Below are positions 33,650-44,539 of a stretch of DNA of 64,000 nt, piece after piece (within the stretch, counting starts at the first letter, position 1; each line of letters begins with the position of its first letter). The notes under the pieces are model-generated. The model made no database searches. It was given only the letters and a program-made list of their open reading frames with translations, and was not told where the DNA came from. Source of the DNA: Budorcas taxicolor. Its lineage: Eukaryota > Chordata > Mammalia > Artiodactyla > Bovidae. The stretch lies in assembly GCF_023091745.1 (NCBI RefSeq), contig NC_068910.1:132325170-132389169 (forward strand), written 5' to 3'. Made by a program: the position numbers and the translations under genes.

Positions 33650-33990
33650 TTAACAAAAAACGGGATTTTTACAAGGAGTTGTAGAATCTGCTTTTTATCT
33701 ACTTAGCAAAATATGTGGATTTTTTTTATACCAATAAGCATCCATCTACAATACCCATTTTATTGTCTGAGCAGGATTCCATTGCATGAATATAGCAAAA
33801 TTTATTTAACCAGTCTCCTACTGTTGGACATTTTTCACTGTCATAGCAGTTTATAAAAAGTTTCCACTCTTTTACTGTTATAAACAATGAGCATTTTGTA
33901 GATAAATCTTCACACACATCTTTAATTGTATCCTTAGGAGAAATTCCTACAAGTAGTATTGCTGAGCCAAAAGATAAACATCTTTTCACT
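33650..33990 (-). mobile_element. L1M LINE fragment
   Basis: Complement of the mammalian L1 ORF2/3' region: ctcctactgttggacatttt, ctgttataaacaatgagcat and attcctacaagtagtattgc follow its well-known order. Non-coding relic. Confidence 0.65.
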
Positions 33991-34099
33991 AAGGTATTTC
34001 TGAAATCTGAATCTTAAGCCCCTGCCTCCCCTTCTCAGTTCCAGTCTTACCTACCCCTTGTCCACTGGAGAAATCCCTGTGAATGTTCCTTGGTATCCA

Positions 34100-34815
34100 C
34101 CAACACCCTAGATTCATTTTGTCTTAAACTAAGGTCATTACCCAAGAAGCTTTCTCCTCGCTCTGTTTTCTCGCCCCTGGTGGAATTACCATCTGCCCAA
34201 ATCCTGGATCTTAGACCAGTGAGCCCTCTTGTCCTAATTCCCAGAGTCCTGCAACCATACCCATGTCTTTTCACATCTGTCTCTTTCACATTATCTGGCT
34301 ACTACCTTTGCCCAGGTCCTCCCTTCTCCTTGCCTGGCCAGTTACCAACTCTCCCTTCTTGCCATCCAGTCTGTCCTTCACTTTGTTCCCATCTGATCAT
34401 ACATGTCACACCCGACTGCAAACTGTCCAAAAAACTTCCTCTTCCTACCCGCCAGCTTTCAGCATCCACCACTTCCCCACATCATCTAGCCACCCCTAAA
34501 GGATTCTTTAAACCTCTGCACAGATCACTCTTCACATACACCCCCAGCACAACCAAAGCACCTCTGCGATGCCTCTCTAAAGCCTCTTCCCTCCCGCGCT
34601 CCCAACCCCAGGCTAGGCACTCCCTCCTCCTCAACTCCCAGCACACCTTGCTTTTCTCTTTTATTGCACTTGTCACATTGTATTGTCTTGACTTGTTTTC
34701 AGAACTGTTTCCACAGTCTGTTGAACTCCTTGAGGGCAGAATTGGTATCTTTCTCATTCTTGTGCCCGGTACCTGGCATATAGGAGGTACCCCTTAGCTG
34801 TTTGTTGGATAAACA
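34100..34815 (+). mobile_element. L2 LINE 3' region
   Basis: A long pyrimidine-rich stretch ends in the L2 3' signature: gaactccttgagggcagaat, tgcccggtacctggcatata and ttgttggataaacaaatgg. The open frame of 235 codons through it begins outside any known family and is read as chance. Confidence 0.75.
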
Positions 34816-35190
34816 AATGGTACATCTGGGGAATAGTGATGAGAATGGAGTCTGAGGGGTGGGGTGGGGTGCAGGGAGTGACTGGCAATGGTGCGTGAAG
34901 ATGGAAAAGTGGGTTGGGCTCTTTAATACTCTGTTGGAGGAGCATGGGCTTCAGTTTAAAAACAGGGAAGAGTGCCTGAATTGGGGGAAAGAGGTTGGGC
35001 TGTTATGTTTTGGGAGGCAGACTCTGGCAATGTTGTAACTAGCTTGGAAAAGCAAGATTTAAAAGCAGAGAGGACTAGTCAGGAAGCTATGTCAGAGGAG
35101 GTATAGATGGAGCCCAGAAGTGACATGTGATGGGAATGATGCCTTTGGCTGGAGGACGGCTGTGAAGGGCTGACAAGGAAACCCAGGGGT
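34816..35190. other. Unassigned intergenic DNA
   Basis: G-rich unique-looking sequence up to the left target-site duplication of the 5S retropseudogene. Confidence 0.45.
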
Positions 35191-35278
35191 TGTCTATGGC
35201 CATACCACCCTGACCGGGCCTGATCTCGTCTGATCTTAGAAGCTAGGCAGCGTCAGGCCTGGTTGGTACTTGGATGGG
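35191..35278 (+). pseudogene. 5S rRNA retropseudogene, 3'-truncated, with 14-bp target-site duplication
   Basis: From gtctatggccataccaccct to gtacttggatggga the text follows vertebrate 5S rRNA positions 1 to about 88 with roughly ten substitutions (for example gtctatggcc for gtctacggcc). The last third of the gene is absent. The perfect repeat ggaaacccaggggt lies at 35177-35190 and 35277-35290, overlapping the 5S end by a couple of bases. There is no poly(A). This is the signature of a tailless retropseudogene made by LINE machinery. The internal promoter is degraded and the end lost, so it should be inactive. Confidence 0.93.
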
Positions 35279-35382
35279 AAACCCAGGGGTCAATGACTGT
35301 GTTGAGGAGGAGTTCGAAAGGTCAGATGAAAACCAAGAAGGGTGGGGTCACAAGGGCAAAAGGCAGAAACTTCTTTTTTGCC

Positions 35383-35988
35383 TACAATGGGTCTTAGTCA
35401 CGGCTCGCAGCCCTCGGGCTCTTTGTTGTTGCTGTGAGCAACCTTTCTCTGCTGCTGCTGCTAAGTCACTTCAGTCGTATCCAACTCTGTGCCACCCCAG
35501 AGACGGCAGCCCACCAGGCTCCTCTGTCCCTGGGATTCTCCAGGCAAGAACACCGGAGTGGGTTGCCATTTCCTTCTCCAATGCGTGAAAGTGAAGTCGC
35601 TCAGTCGTGTCTGACTCCTAGCGACCCCATGGACTGCAGCCCACCAGGCTCCTCGGTCCATGGGATTTTCCAGGCAAGAGTACTGGAGTGGGGGGCCATT
35701 GCCTTCTCCAAGTTTTGGTAATGGGGGCTACTTTCTAGTTGTGGCGCGTAGGCTTCTTACTGCAAATGGGCTCTCTTGTGGAGCACATGCTCCAGGGCAC
35801 ACTGGCTTCAGTAGTTGAGCGCATGGGCTCAGTAGTTGCAGCTCTTGGGTCCAGAGTGTGGTCTCTAGTAGTTGTGGTGCTCAGATTTGGTTGCCTTGCA
35901 GCATGTGGGATCTTCCCCGACCAGGGATCAAACCCATGTCCCCTGCGTTGGCAGGCAGATTCTTAACCAGTGGACCACTCAGGAAATC
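35383..35988 (-). repeat. CHR-1 type SINE interrupted by a Bov-A2
   Basis: Left part (tgggtcttagtcacggctcg, 35390-35449) and right part (gggggctactttctagttgt to accagtggaccactcaggaa, 35711-35988) are collinear pieces of one CHR-1 complement. A younger Bov-A2 separates them. Confidence 0.85.
35450..35710 (-). repeat. Bov-A2 dimer SINE
   Basis: Two Bov-A monomers in minus orientation: one with attctccaggcaagaacacc, one with gggattttccaggcaagagt. It starts with (tgc)n and ends tgccttctcca. It sits inside the CHR-1 element. Confidence 0.93.
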
Positions 35989-36399
35989 CTGAAAGGCGGA
36001 GGTTTTGAAGAGCAACTCAGGATGGGCACCTGGCTGCTGTCATCAGATAGGAGCTGACCCAAGGACCACCTCGGGGCTCTGTCTAAAGTAAGCACTTGGT
36101 TTGCAAGGAGAGGTGCCTATGCACTCCAGGGCACAGCAGACCCTTTGGGAGCTCTGCAGACCCTTTTTCCAGCCATCTGCCCCTTGTACCTCAGTTACCC
36201 TTCAGGACTTCATTCTTCATTTCCCACAGACTTCTTTTTGAAAGAATAGTTGTATTTTGGAAATTAAAATACTAATATTTTAGAATGTTTAGAAATATTT
36301 GTAGAAGTGAGTCTCAGTAATACTTTTGTACCTAAAAATACCTTCCTTCCTCACAGTGCTTCCTCAGAGTGGGATAGTGTAAGCACTATCTCACCATTA
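35989..36399. other. Unassigned intergenic DNA
   Basis: Nothing recognised; A/T-rich from about 36235. Confidence 0.45.
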
Positions 36400-36666
36400 A
36401 ATAGTCATGCTTTGGGATGACAATCATTCCCTAAAAGTGAATGCAGAAAATCTAGGGACAGAAAGTAGATTAGTATTTGTTTAGGCCTAGAAAAGAGGAG
36501 GAATGGGAAGTGATGGCTAATAGGTAAAAAATTTCTTTGGAGGGTGGAGTCATGAGTTAGATTATGGTGATGTTTGCACAACTTGACAAAAATACTGAAA
36601 GTCATTGAATTGCACTTTAACCCAACTGGGTGAACTTTGTGGTATATAAATTATATTTCAAGAAAG
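36400..36666 (+). mobile_element. L1M LINE 3' end
   Basis: Shows atggtgatgtttgcacaact, attgaattgcactttaaccc and gtatataaattatatttcaa, the ordered L1M 3' terminus. Confidence 0.75.
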
Positions 36667-36673
36667 TGGTTGA

Positions 36674-37000
36674 GGGGCTTCCCTGATGGCTCATGGATAA
36701 AGAATCTGCCTACCAATGCAGGAGACATGGGTTCGACCCCTGATCTGAAAAGATCCCACATGCCTCAGGGCAGCTAAACCGTTGCACCACAACTATTGAG
36801 CCTGTGCCCTAGTTGGGAGCTGCAATTACTGAGCCCATGTTCCACAAGTACTGACGTTCAAGCGCCCTGGAGCCCATGCTCCGCAACAGGAGAAGCCACC
36901 AAAATAAGAAGCCTGCACATTGCAACTAGAGAGTAGCCTCCTGCTTACTACAACTAGAGAAAAAGCCCGCAATGAGGACCCAGCACGACCAAAAAAAATC
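36674..37000 (+). repeat. CHR-1 type SINE, full length, with short target-site duplication
   Basis: From gggcttccctgatggctcat to gaggacccagcacgaccaaa, about 325 bp in the CHR-1 order. The 7-mer tggttga occurs at 36667-36673 and 37001-37007. It inserted at the tail of the preceding L1. Confidence 0.9.
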
Positions 37001-37415
37001 TGGTTGAAAAATTTATTGCAGAAAGTTCTGGGAGATTGAAGGATTTATGCCAGGACTGCCAGTCATTGTTAGTGTAGATGAGTTTACTCAGGCTTCTCCC
37101 TCTAATGCCAAAACAAGTTTTTCTCACTGAGAGAAAGGATGCTTGCTTTTTAGGAGCAGGAATGGGTTAGGGAGAGGAACAAGAGAACACTTGAGACCAC
37201 TAAGCAGCTCCAAGGCAGATGGAAGCAGAAGAGGGCATGGGCCCAGGAGCAGGAAGGAGGAGTGCAGAAATGACAGCCAGTTAGGAATTGGAAGTTAAAA
37301 ATAAACTTCCCCTACTGCCTGGGAGAGTCCTGAGAGGTCTTCACAAGGAAATAAAGAACTCTAAGAACCCTAGGCATTCTCAAGGGTGGAAGAATCTTAA
37401 AGATCATCTAATTCT
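37001..37415. other. Unassigned intergenic DNA
   Basis: Nothing recognised. Confidence 0.45.
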
Positions 37416-37555
37416 CCGGTTCGGTCCCTGGGTCAGGAAGATTCCCTGGAGGAGGAAATGGCAACCCATTCCAGTATTCTTGCCTGCAGAATTCCTTGGA
37501 CAGGCTGCAGTCCATGGGGTCGCAAAGAGTCAAACACGACTGAGCAGCTAACACG
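37416..37555 (+). repeat. Bov-tA SINE, 5'-truncated
   Basis: Starts inside the tRNA-like head (ggttcggtccctgggtcagg) and ends cacgactgagcagctaacac. Confidence 0.9.
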
Positions 37556-38554
37556 CAATTCCCCAAAGGTATGTCACCCTCTGGATATTGGCATTTTGAG
37601 AGCAAGCCCTATGCCTGAAACTAGATGACGCACCTTTCCTTTGAGGAACTAACTTACTACCCCCAAGTTAGAGAGCAGCTAACAGCATGGAACATTGTGT
37701 GTCTGGAGGCGGGTGGTCTGTGGAGGCTTGGAGCCCCGTGTCTTTGCCACTGGGCACAGATTTGGGGATGGTAGTTTGCAATCGGCCATAGGAAACTGGG
37801 CCCTAGATTTTTCCAGACTCTACACTCACCTCCAGACCTCTGGGCCTCGGGGAACAGGAAATATTCAAAGAGCTCAGATTGTAGCTGAGGTGGAAATGGC
37901 TGATAATAGCTTGATCTGCCACTCTCGCAGGTGTTGACATTTGCATTTTAATGGAGGCGGTTAATGCCTTCAGCTGGAGGAGTGACTAATCTGTTCTTCC
38001 AACTGCTGCTGGAGGTAATGGGAGACCCTTTGTGGCCCAGGGCCTTTTAATGCCCTCTAGTCACAATACTAGATTACTCCTGATGGGCAGCTGCCAACCC
38101 TTTGGATTCTAATATCCATATTCCATGCTTTATCTTTGATCCTGTTCTTGATTTTGCTTTCTTGCACTTTCTTCTGAATCTCATTTTCCTAAAAGTATGG
38201 GAACATCCTTATGAGCCACTTATTCTTTCAACACTCGTAAACTAATTATTCATTTCAAGCGGAAAACTTGTGCTGGACACAGTTGAGTGGTAGGAGCCCA
38301 AGAAGTACACCAACAAAATGCCATCCCCAAGAAGTTGGAGGTGAGAAAGTCACAGAAAGCTAGAGAACAGCGCAGCGCCAGGGGAGATGGGCCATGCAGC
38401 TTATGCCAAGCGCTACTTGAACAAAGAGGCTGAGAACTATACGAGGAAGTGTTCTGATAGGCTTGGGTGAGCAAGAAGGGCTTCTGGGAGAGGTGAGAAG
38501 ACAAAAGTATGTGTGGGAGTTGGATATACAACAACTGAATGGAGTTTTGAGGAT
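37556..38554. other. Unassigned intergenic DNA
   Basis: About 1 kb without gene or confident repeat. Confidence 0.45.
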
Positions 38555-38870
38555 TCAAAATATTCCTCTAGTCACAAAAGACCACATATTTTATGATCCT
38601 ATTTATATGAAATGTCCAAAAGAGGAGAATCAATACAAACACAAAAGAGATCAGCGGTTGCCTAGAACTTGGAGGGAATGGTGGGGGGAGATGGGGATTA
38701 ATTGCTCATGAGTACAGTGGGAGGGTGAAAGCTGTTCTGAGATTGTGGGGATGGTTCCACATCTGTAACTATACTAAAAAAATTGCATTTCATACTTTGA
38801 ATGGATGAACTTTATGGAGTATAAATTATATCTTGGTAAAGCTGTTTAAAAATGGGGGCAAGTGGGATCC
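38555..38870 (+). mobile_element. L1M LINE 3' end
   Basis: Contains tatgatcctatttatatgaa, tcagcggttgcctagaactt, tgaatggatgaactttatgg and tataaattatatcttggtaa, an ordered L1M 3' region. Confidence 0.8.
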
Positions 38871-38950
38871 AGAAAGACCATTCCTTCAGTAATCCCACTT
38901 CAGTTATACCCTAGTTTCAGGTTCCTAGTCTTTTCCTGTGTGAAGGCTCT

Positions 38951-39075
38951 TTCTTTCTTTCTTTTTTGCTGCACTCCACAGCTTATGAGATTTTAGTTCT
39001 CCAACCAGGAATTGAACCCAAGCCCTTGGCTGTGAGAGTGTGGACTCCTAACCACTGGACTGCCAGGGAATTCTC
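38951..39075 (-). repeat. CHR-2 type SINE (first of a tandem pair)
   Basis: Complement of CHR-2 from ttctttctttcttttttgct to ccactggactgccagggaat. Flanked by tgaaggctct (38941-38950) and tgaagactct (39076-39085). Confidence 0.88.
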
Positions 39076-39085
39076 TGAAGACTCT

Positions 39086-39202
39086 CTTTTTTTTGCCGCA
39101 CCACATGGCATGTGGGATCTTAGTTCTCCAACCAAGGATCAAACCTACATCCCCTGCCTTGGTAACATGGAGTCTTAACCACTGTACTGCCAGGGAAGTC
39201 CC
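39086..39202 (-). repeat. CHR-2 type SINE (second of a tandem pair)
   Basis: Complement of CHR-2 from tttttttgccgcaccacatg to ctgccagggaagtcc. Flanked by tgaagactct (39076-39085) and tgaaggctc (39203-39211). Confidence 0.88.
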
Positions 39203-39276
39203 TGAAGGCTCATTTTCAAGGTAAAAAAATTTCAAGGACCTCAACGTGGTGTTTATGTACCTTTAGTTAAGAATAT

Positions 39277-39549
39277 CAGAGAAGGCAATGGCAACCCATG
39301 CCAGTACTCTTGCCTGGAAAGTCCCATGGGCGGAGGAGCCTGGTAAGCTGCAGTCCATGGGGTCGAGGAGAGTTGGACACGACTGAGCGACTTCACTTTC
39401 ATTTTCACTTTCCACTTTCACGCATTGGAGAAGGAAATGGCGACCCACTCCAGTATTCTTGCCTGGAGAATCCCAGGGACTGGGGAGCCTGGTGGGCTAC
39501 CGTCTATGGGGTTGCACAGAGTCGGACACGACTGAAGCAACGTAGCAGC
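39277..39549 (+). repeat. Bov-A2 dimer SINE with 12-bp target-site duplication
   Basis: Both monomers are intact (agagaaggcaatggcaaccc; then ggagaaggaaatggcgaccc). The duplication agttaagaatat lies at 39265-39276 and 39550-39561. Confidence 0.95.
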
Positions 39550-39561
39550 AGTTAAGAATAT

Positions 39562-40304
39562 ATATAGTGGTAAAAAGCTATTATAAATATATTAATTGAT
39601 TTTCATTTGGTAAATGAATTAATACTTTACTAATCCCAGTAGTATTTATATATGCTAGAAAAGTGATTCTGTATTTGTAGGCAAGCATCTTATGCCTACA
39701 AACAAGGCTTAGTGGCCCTCTCTCAAAATCTCCTTGGTTCTTTGGGGTTCTTAACCCACAGTTTCAGAATCCTGGTCTGTGCTCTACTAAAGCATGTGTA
39801 ATTCAGCTTCCCTGTCAGGTGACTGCCTATGGGTGGGGATCCATTAGCAGAAAATATGATACAGTTTCCATCCTACGATGTATCTGCCTCTTCAGCTGCT
39901 CAGGCAAAATGGCACCCTTTCTCCTCCCAAAACCGATGAGCTTTGCTGAGAGCAGATCCAGCACAGAAGACAGCCAGAGCCATGCTGGTTGGCAGACACT
40001 TGTCTTTAGCAAATGTAATTAAAGTCAGCAGCAAGTAAGTGCCTATTAATTTTTCATTAGAAAAGTCAAAGGCAACCTTCTTGGAAAGCAGCATCATTGA
40101 ACTTCAGCCTTGGTGTTAAAGCCAGGCTTTCCCTCACCTTGTGTATCTTCTTCCATGAGTACACACACAAATGAGTCCACAGCCTGTTTATTGAGGGTGG
40201 GAGAGAAAGAGTCAGAGACCATCTCACCTATAGCCTTCAGAGGCTTTTAGTCCCATCCTCTGTCTCAGATTACCCCAATGTCTATCTGCATATGTAGTTG
40301 CCTA
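39562..40304. other. Unassigned intergenic DNA
   Basis: A/T-rich for the first 100 bp, then unique-looking; no gene. Confidence 0.45.
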
Positions 40305-40326
40305 TATATACATATATATATATATA
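40305..40326. repeat. (TA)n microsatellite, left half
   Basis: Alternating TA with one CA interruption, immediately before a Bov-tA head. Confidence 0.85.
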
Positions 40327-40417
40327 GGCTTCCCTGGTGGCTCAGACGGTAAAGCATCTGCCTACAATGTGGGAGACCCGGGTTCAATCCCTGGGTTGGG
40401 AAGATCCTCTGGAGAAG
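40327..40417 (+). repeat. Bov-tA SINE head only (3'-truncated)
   Basis: Contains the tRNA-derived head ggcttccctggtggctcaga through aagatcctctggagaag and then stops. The Bov-A body is missing, the opposite of the usual 5' truncation. Confidence 0.88.
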
Positions 40418-40424
40418 TTTTGTG

Positions 40425-40446
40425 TATATATATATATATATATATG
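40425..40446. repeat. (TA)n microsatellite, right half
   Basis: About eleven TA units directly after the truncated Bov-tA head. Confidence 0.85.
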
Positions 40447-40474
40447 TGGACCTTTTACCGTATATAGGTGTATA

Positions 40475-40688
40475 TGTTAGTCTCTCGGTCACGACTGACT
40501 CTTTGTGACCCTATGGACTGTAGCCCGCCAGGCTCCTCTGTCCATGGGATTCTCCAGGCAAGAGTACTGGAGTGGGTTGCCATTTCCAACTCCAGAGGAT
40601 TTTCCCAACCCAGGGGTCAAAACCGTGCCTCTTGTGTCTCCTATACTGGCAGGCAGGTTCTTTACCACTAGCAACACCTGGGAAGCCC
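40475..40688 (-). repeat. Bov-tA SINE
   Basis: Minus-strand near full-length element, ctctcggtcacgactgactc to ctagcaacacctgggaagcc. Confidence 0.92.
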
Positions 40689-41889
40689 ATACAATATACT
40701 GCTCTCTCCCCAGATTGTGTTTACAGACCATTTGTGTAGTTTGAATCTGACCTTAGATTCCCTTGGGAAGATGACTATTTAAAACTCTCTATGATGAATC
40801 CTTTTGTAAAGAAAATACAGTGCTTGCACTCTAATCAGTTTGTCTTTTAAGGCAAGGGCAATATTGTCAGTTAAGAAGAGAGGATTGGGGACTGGGGCCC
40901 AGTCTGGCCCTATCAGCTGACTCCTTGTTGGTAGGAGCCGATTCAACCTGCTTTAGGCATCAGTTAACTCATCTCTTTTCCTCCTTGTGCTTCCTTACAA
41001 AGGCATTTCACCTGATGAGAAAACAGTCCGCTCAACACAGAGGACTGAGGCACGAGCACTAAACTTGGGGTCAGAGTACCTGGAGGAGCTTCACCAGCCC
41101 TCCCACCTTCCATGTCTGACAAGTCACCTGTCTCCTCTCTGAACTGCAGTCCCCAGCAAGGGTGACTGCTCTCCTGCCCTTAACAATTTGTTGTGAGGAT
41201 CTAGACAATGATGTTAAGTTCCTTTTCAAGTTATTCACCCTTATGTAAACCAGGCATCATTCTTAATAATAGCAAAATAATAAGCTCACTGTTAATAAAG
41301 TCAGATATCCATGTAAGAGGTTAGCATGGAAGGCGACATCTCTGGGTCGCAGGCTCTTGCACACATTTAGAGATGACTGTGATAAATATTTTTATGTCTG
41401 TGCTGCGTGTGTACCAGCTCGTCTAGTAGTCTGGGAGATCTGCTCTTTCATCTCTGCTGTGTTCAAAGCAGGGCCCCTAGGGCCATGCAGATGAGGGCTC
41501 TGTTCTCCAAGACCTTACTCTTTCAGGATTCTGACAGACTGCAGCCTGTCTGCTGTGCAGACTGGGGAGCTGTGCCCTCCTGCAGGCGTGGGCGGTGATT
41601 AGAGTGGCCTGTGAGGAGCTCGAGTGGGGCTGAGTGTTGCTTCTCCTCTTGCTGGCCACTCTGCTTGGCCCTGGAGTGGTTTTGCCCAATCTCTGTATCA
41701 CTGACTGTGAATCCGTGATTGGGCATTGCAAGCCAAGCCGTGTTAGCGATCGTGCTGGGGCTGGCTGACCTTCCCCAAGCCAGGATAATCTCTTTCCCTG
41801 GCAACAGGCAGAGGCACCAAGGGACAGCGACAGATTGTGAAATCCTGGGGCTGGGCTTTCTAGAATTACTTAAAAAGAGAAAACTGTAA
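40689..41889. other. Unassigned intergenic DNA
   Basis: No gene or clear repeat recognised. Confidence 0.45.
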
Positions 41890-41955
41890 CAATACCTTGC
41901 ATTTGTACAGTGCTCTTAAAAAGAAAGAACACAGTTTTTAAAAGCTATTCAAGGA
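41890..41955 (+). repeat. MIR3-type fragment
   Basis: String aataccttgcatttgtacag then tgctcttaaa matches the MIR3 start. Confidence 0.45.
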
Positions 41956-42729
41956 GAAGGCAGCGTTGGAATTGTCTGGTAGAGAGCAAACCAGATGGGG
42001 TAAGAAATGTATTGTCTTATTCTTATCAACTCAGTAACAATGAGAGTATTAAGAGAAATCTCTCATCCTTACCCACCTACCCCCCCACCACCACACACAC
42101 ACAGGTGGAAATACCAAGGAAGAGTATCACAGCAGTAGCGGCAGAATGTAACCTAACCTTCTTGACTTTTATCATTACCCTAAAGCAGGCAGTAGATGAA
42201 GACACTGAATGACCCAACAGTTTGCTTTGTCCTCCTGAGATTCCAGCATGTAGACAGCTCTTCCTGAGTCAGACTTTGTGCTCCGTCCTCTGGGGCATAC
42301 AGAAATATGCTTGATCGCTTGCAGGTCTGAAAGCAGTGAAGAAATGTGGGGGGTGGCACATGAGAAACACTGCCATCTTCTTGCGAGGCACCTGCTAAGG
42401 ATCTTTAAGCCAGGCAGGAGCAGACTCAACAGACAGGACTGGATGGGGCTGCATGTGTTGCCTGGGGAGTTTCAGTGCTGTGTGAAGATTTGTAGAAGAC
42501 ATTTAAGGAAGGCATTTAAAGAAGCAAACTGGCCACTGGGCCAAATGTGGCCAATGCCTGTTCTTAGACGTCAAGTTTTTGAAATACAGTTTTTGAAAGT
42601 TGTTGAAACACAGCTACACTCATTTATTTTTGCCTCAGCCTACTTTTTCACTACTTGCAGAGTTGAATAGTTATGACAGAGACTGGGTGCCCACAAAGCC
42701 TAGAATCTTTACCAATCTGACCCTTTAGG
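41956..42729. other. Unassigned intergenic DNA
   Basis: A short C/CA-rich run lies at about 42079-42104. No gene is seen; the 130-codon frame at 42278-42670 has no recognisable domain. Confidence 0.45.
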
Positions 42730-43944
42730 AAAATTTGCCTCACACCAAACACACAAGAATCAACTAAAAATGTGTTATAGACCTAAATGTAAACCTTAAA
42801 ACTGTAAGAAGAGTACACAGGAGAAAATCTCTGTGATCTTGGCTTACAAAGATTTCTTTACTGCAACACTGGTTCATTACTTTTCCAATTATTAAAAATT
42901 TTTTTTTGGTAAAATGGACTCAGCCAAAATTAGGAACTCTTCAAAAATACATTGTTAAATGAATGAAAAGACAGGTCACATACAGAGAGAAATTATTTGC
43001 AGATAAACATATCTGATAAAGAATTTGTAGGGAGCATCTAAAAAGAACTCTAAACTTGATAATGAGAACAGATTCTAATACAAATGAGTAAAAGATTTGA
43101 ACAGACAGGTCACCAAAAAAATGGGTGAATAGGTGAAAATATACAGAGAACACATAAGGACATGGAAAAATGCTCAACATCAGTAGTCATCAGGGGAAAA
43201 AGAATTAAAAATCACAATGAGATACCACCGCAAACTATTAGAATGGCCAAAATTAAAGAGCGACCATACCAAGTGTTGGATACGATATGGAGCAACTGGA
43301 ACCATCACATACTGCTGGTAGAAATGTAAAATGATACAACCCCTGTGAAATAGCATGGCAGTTTTTTTTTTTTTGTAAGTTAAGCATTTCACATACCATA
43401 TAATCCATCAATTTCACTTCTAGGTATTTACCCAAGAAAAATGAAAGCATATAAGCATATGTCCACACAAAGACCCAATGCTAATGTTCATGGCGACTTT
43501 ATTCATAACTAAAACAACCCAAATATTCATTAACAAATGACTAGATAAACACATTTTACAGATCCATGTAATGGAATACTATTCAACAATAAAAAGGGAT
43601 GAACTATTGATATAGTCAACGAAAGGAATAAATCTCAAAATGATTATAATAATTATCCCAACTGGAAGAAGCCAGACAAAAGAGTACATACTATATGATT
43701 CCATTAAAAAAAAATTCTAGAAAAGGCAAACTAATCTGTAGTGATAGAAAGCGGCTCAGTGGTTGCCTGCAAATGTCAGGAAGCAGGAGAAAGGGATTGA
43801 AAGGGAAACTTGGGCTGGGAGGTTGGGGTAATAGATATTCATTATCTTGATTGTGGTGATGCTTTCACGTGTGTGTGTGTGCACGCGCATATATATGTCA
43901 AAACATCAAACTGTTTAAATGTGTGCAGTTTATTGTATGTTATT
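42730..43944 (+). mobile_element. L1M LINE 3' region (ORF2 end and 3' UTR)
   Basis: About 1.2 kb in L1 order: gaatcaactaaaaatgtgtt, aggacatggaaaaatgctca, atcacaatgagataccaccg, ggaatactattcaacaataa, tgattgtggtgatgctttca. Frameshifts and stops throughout, including a T-run at 43363-43374. Dead element. Confidence 0.9.
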
Positions 43945-43954
43945 ATACATAACT

Positions 43955-44154
43955 GCTTCCCTGGTGGCTCAGCGGTAAAGAATACACCTGCAATGCAGGA
44001 GACCTGGGTTCAAACCCTGGGTCAGGAAAATCCCCTGGAGAAGGAAATGGCAACCCACTCCAGTGTTCTTGCCTGGAGGACCCAGAGGAGCCTGGTGAGC
44101 TACAGTCCATGGGGTCTCAAAGAGCAGGACGTGACTGTGTGACTAAACAACAAA
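43955..44154 (+). repeat. Bov-tA SINE inside L1, with 10-bp target-site duplication
   Basis: Full-length element from gcttccctggtggctcagcg to tgactaaacaacaaa. The duplication atacataact lies at 43945-43954 and 44155-44164. Confidence 0.95.
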
Positions 44155-44235
44155 ATACATAACTAAATTGACAGCAAAACTACTTTTCTTTTTTAAAGTA
44201 TTTTTGAAACAATTTCATTTAGTTTGCTATGGCTG

Positions 44236-44519
44236 TGCTGGGTCTTCATTGCTGCGCGGGCTTTTCTGTAGTTGCAGCACGCGGGGCTGCTCTCTAGTTG
44301 CAGTGACTTCTCGTTGCAGAGCACAGATTCCAGAGCCTACAGGCTTCAGTCGTTGGAGCACGTGGGCTTAGTAGTTGCGGCTCTGGGGCTCTAGAGCACA
44401 GGTGTGGTGTACAGGTTTAGTTGCTCCTTGACATTTGGGATCTTCCCAAATCAGGGGTTGAATGTGTGTCTCCTGCATTGGCAGGCAGATTCTCTACCTC
44501 TGAGCCACCAGGGAAGCCC
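44236..44519 (-). repeat. CHR-1 type SINE
   Basis: Complement of CHR-1 from gtgctgggtcttcattgctg to ctctgagccaccagggaagcc. The L1-like string tataaagctattttttaaaa resumes after it, so it also appears to sit in the L1 tail. Confidence 0.88.
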
Positions 44520-44539
44520 TATATAAAGCTATTTTTTAA

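Noticed and set aside
34090..34797. Open frame of 235 codons on the plus strand
   Set aside because: It runs through a decayed L2 LINE 3' region that ends in the usual L2 signature; L2 3' sequence here is non-coding.
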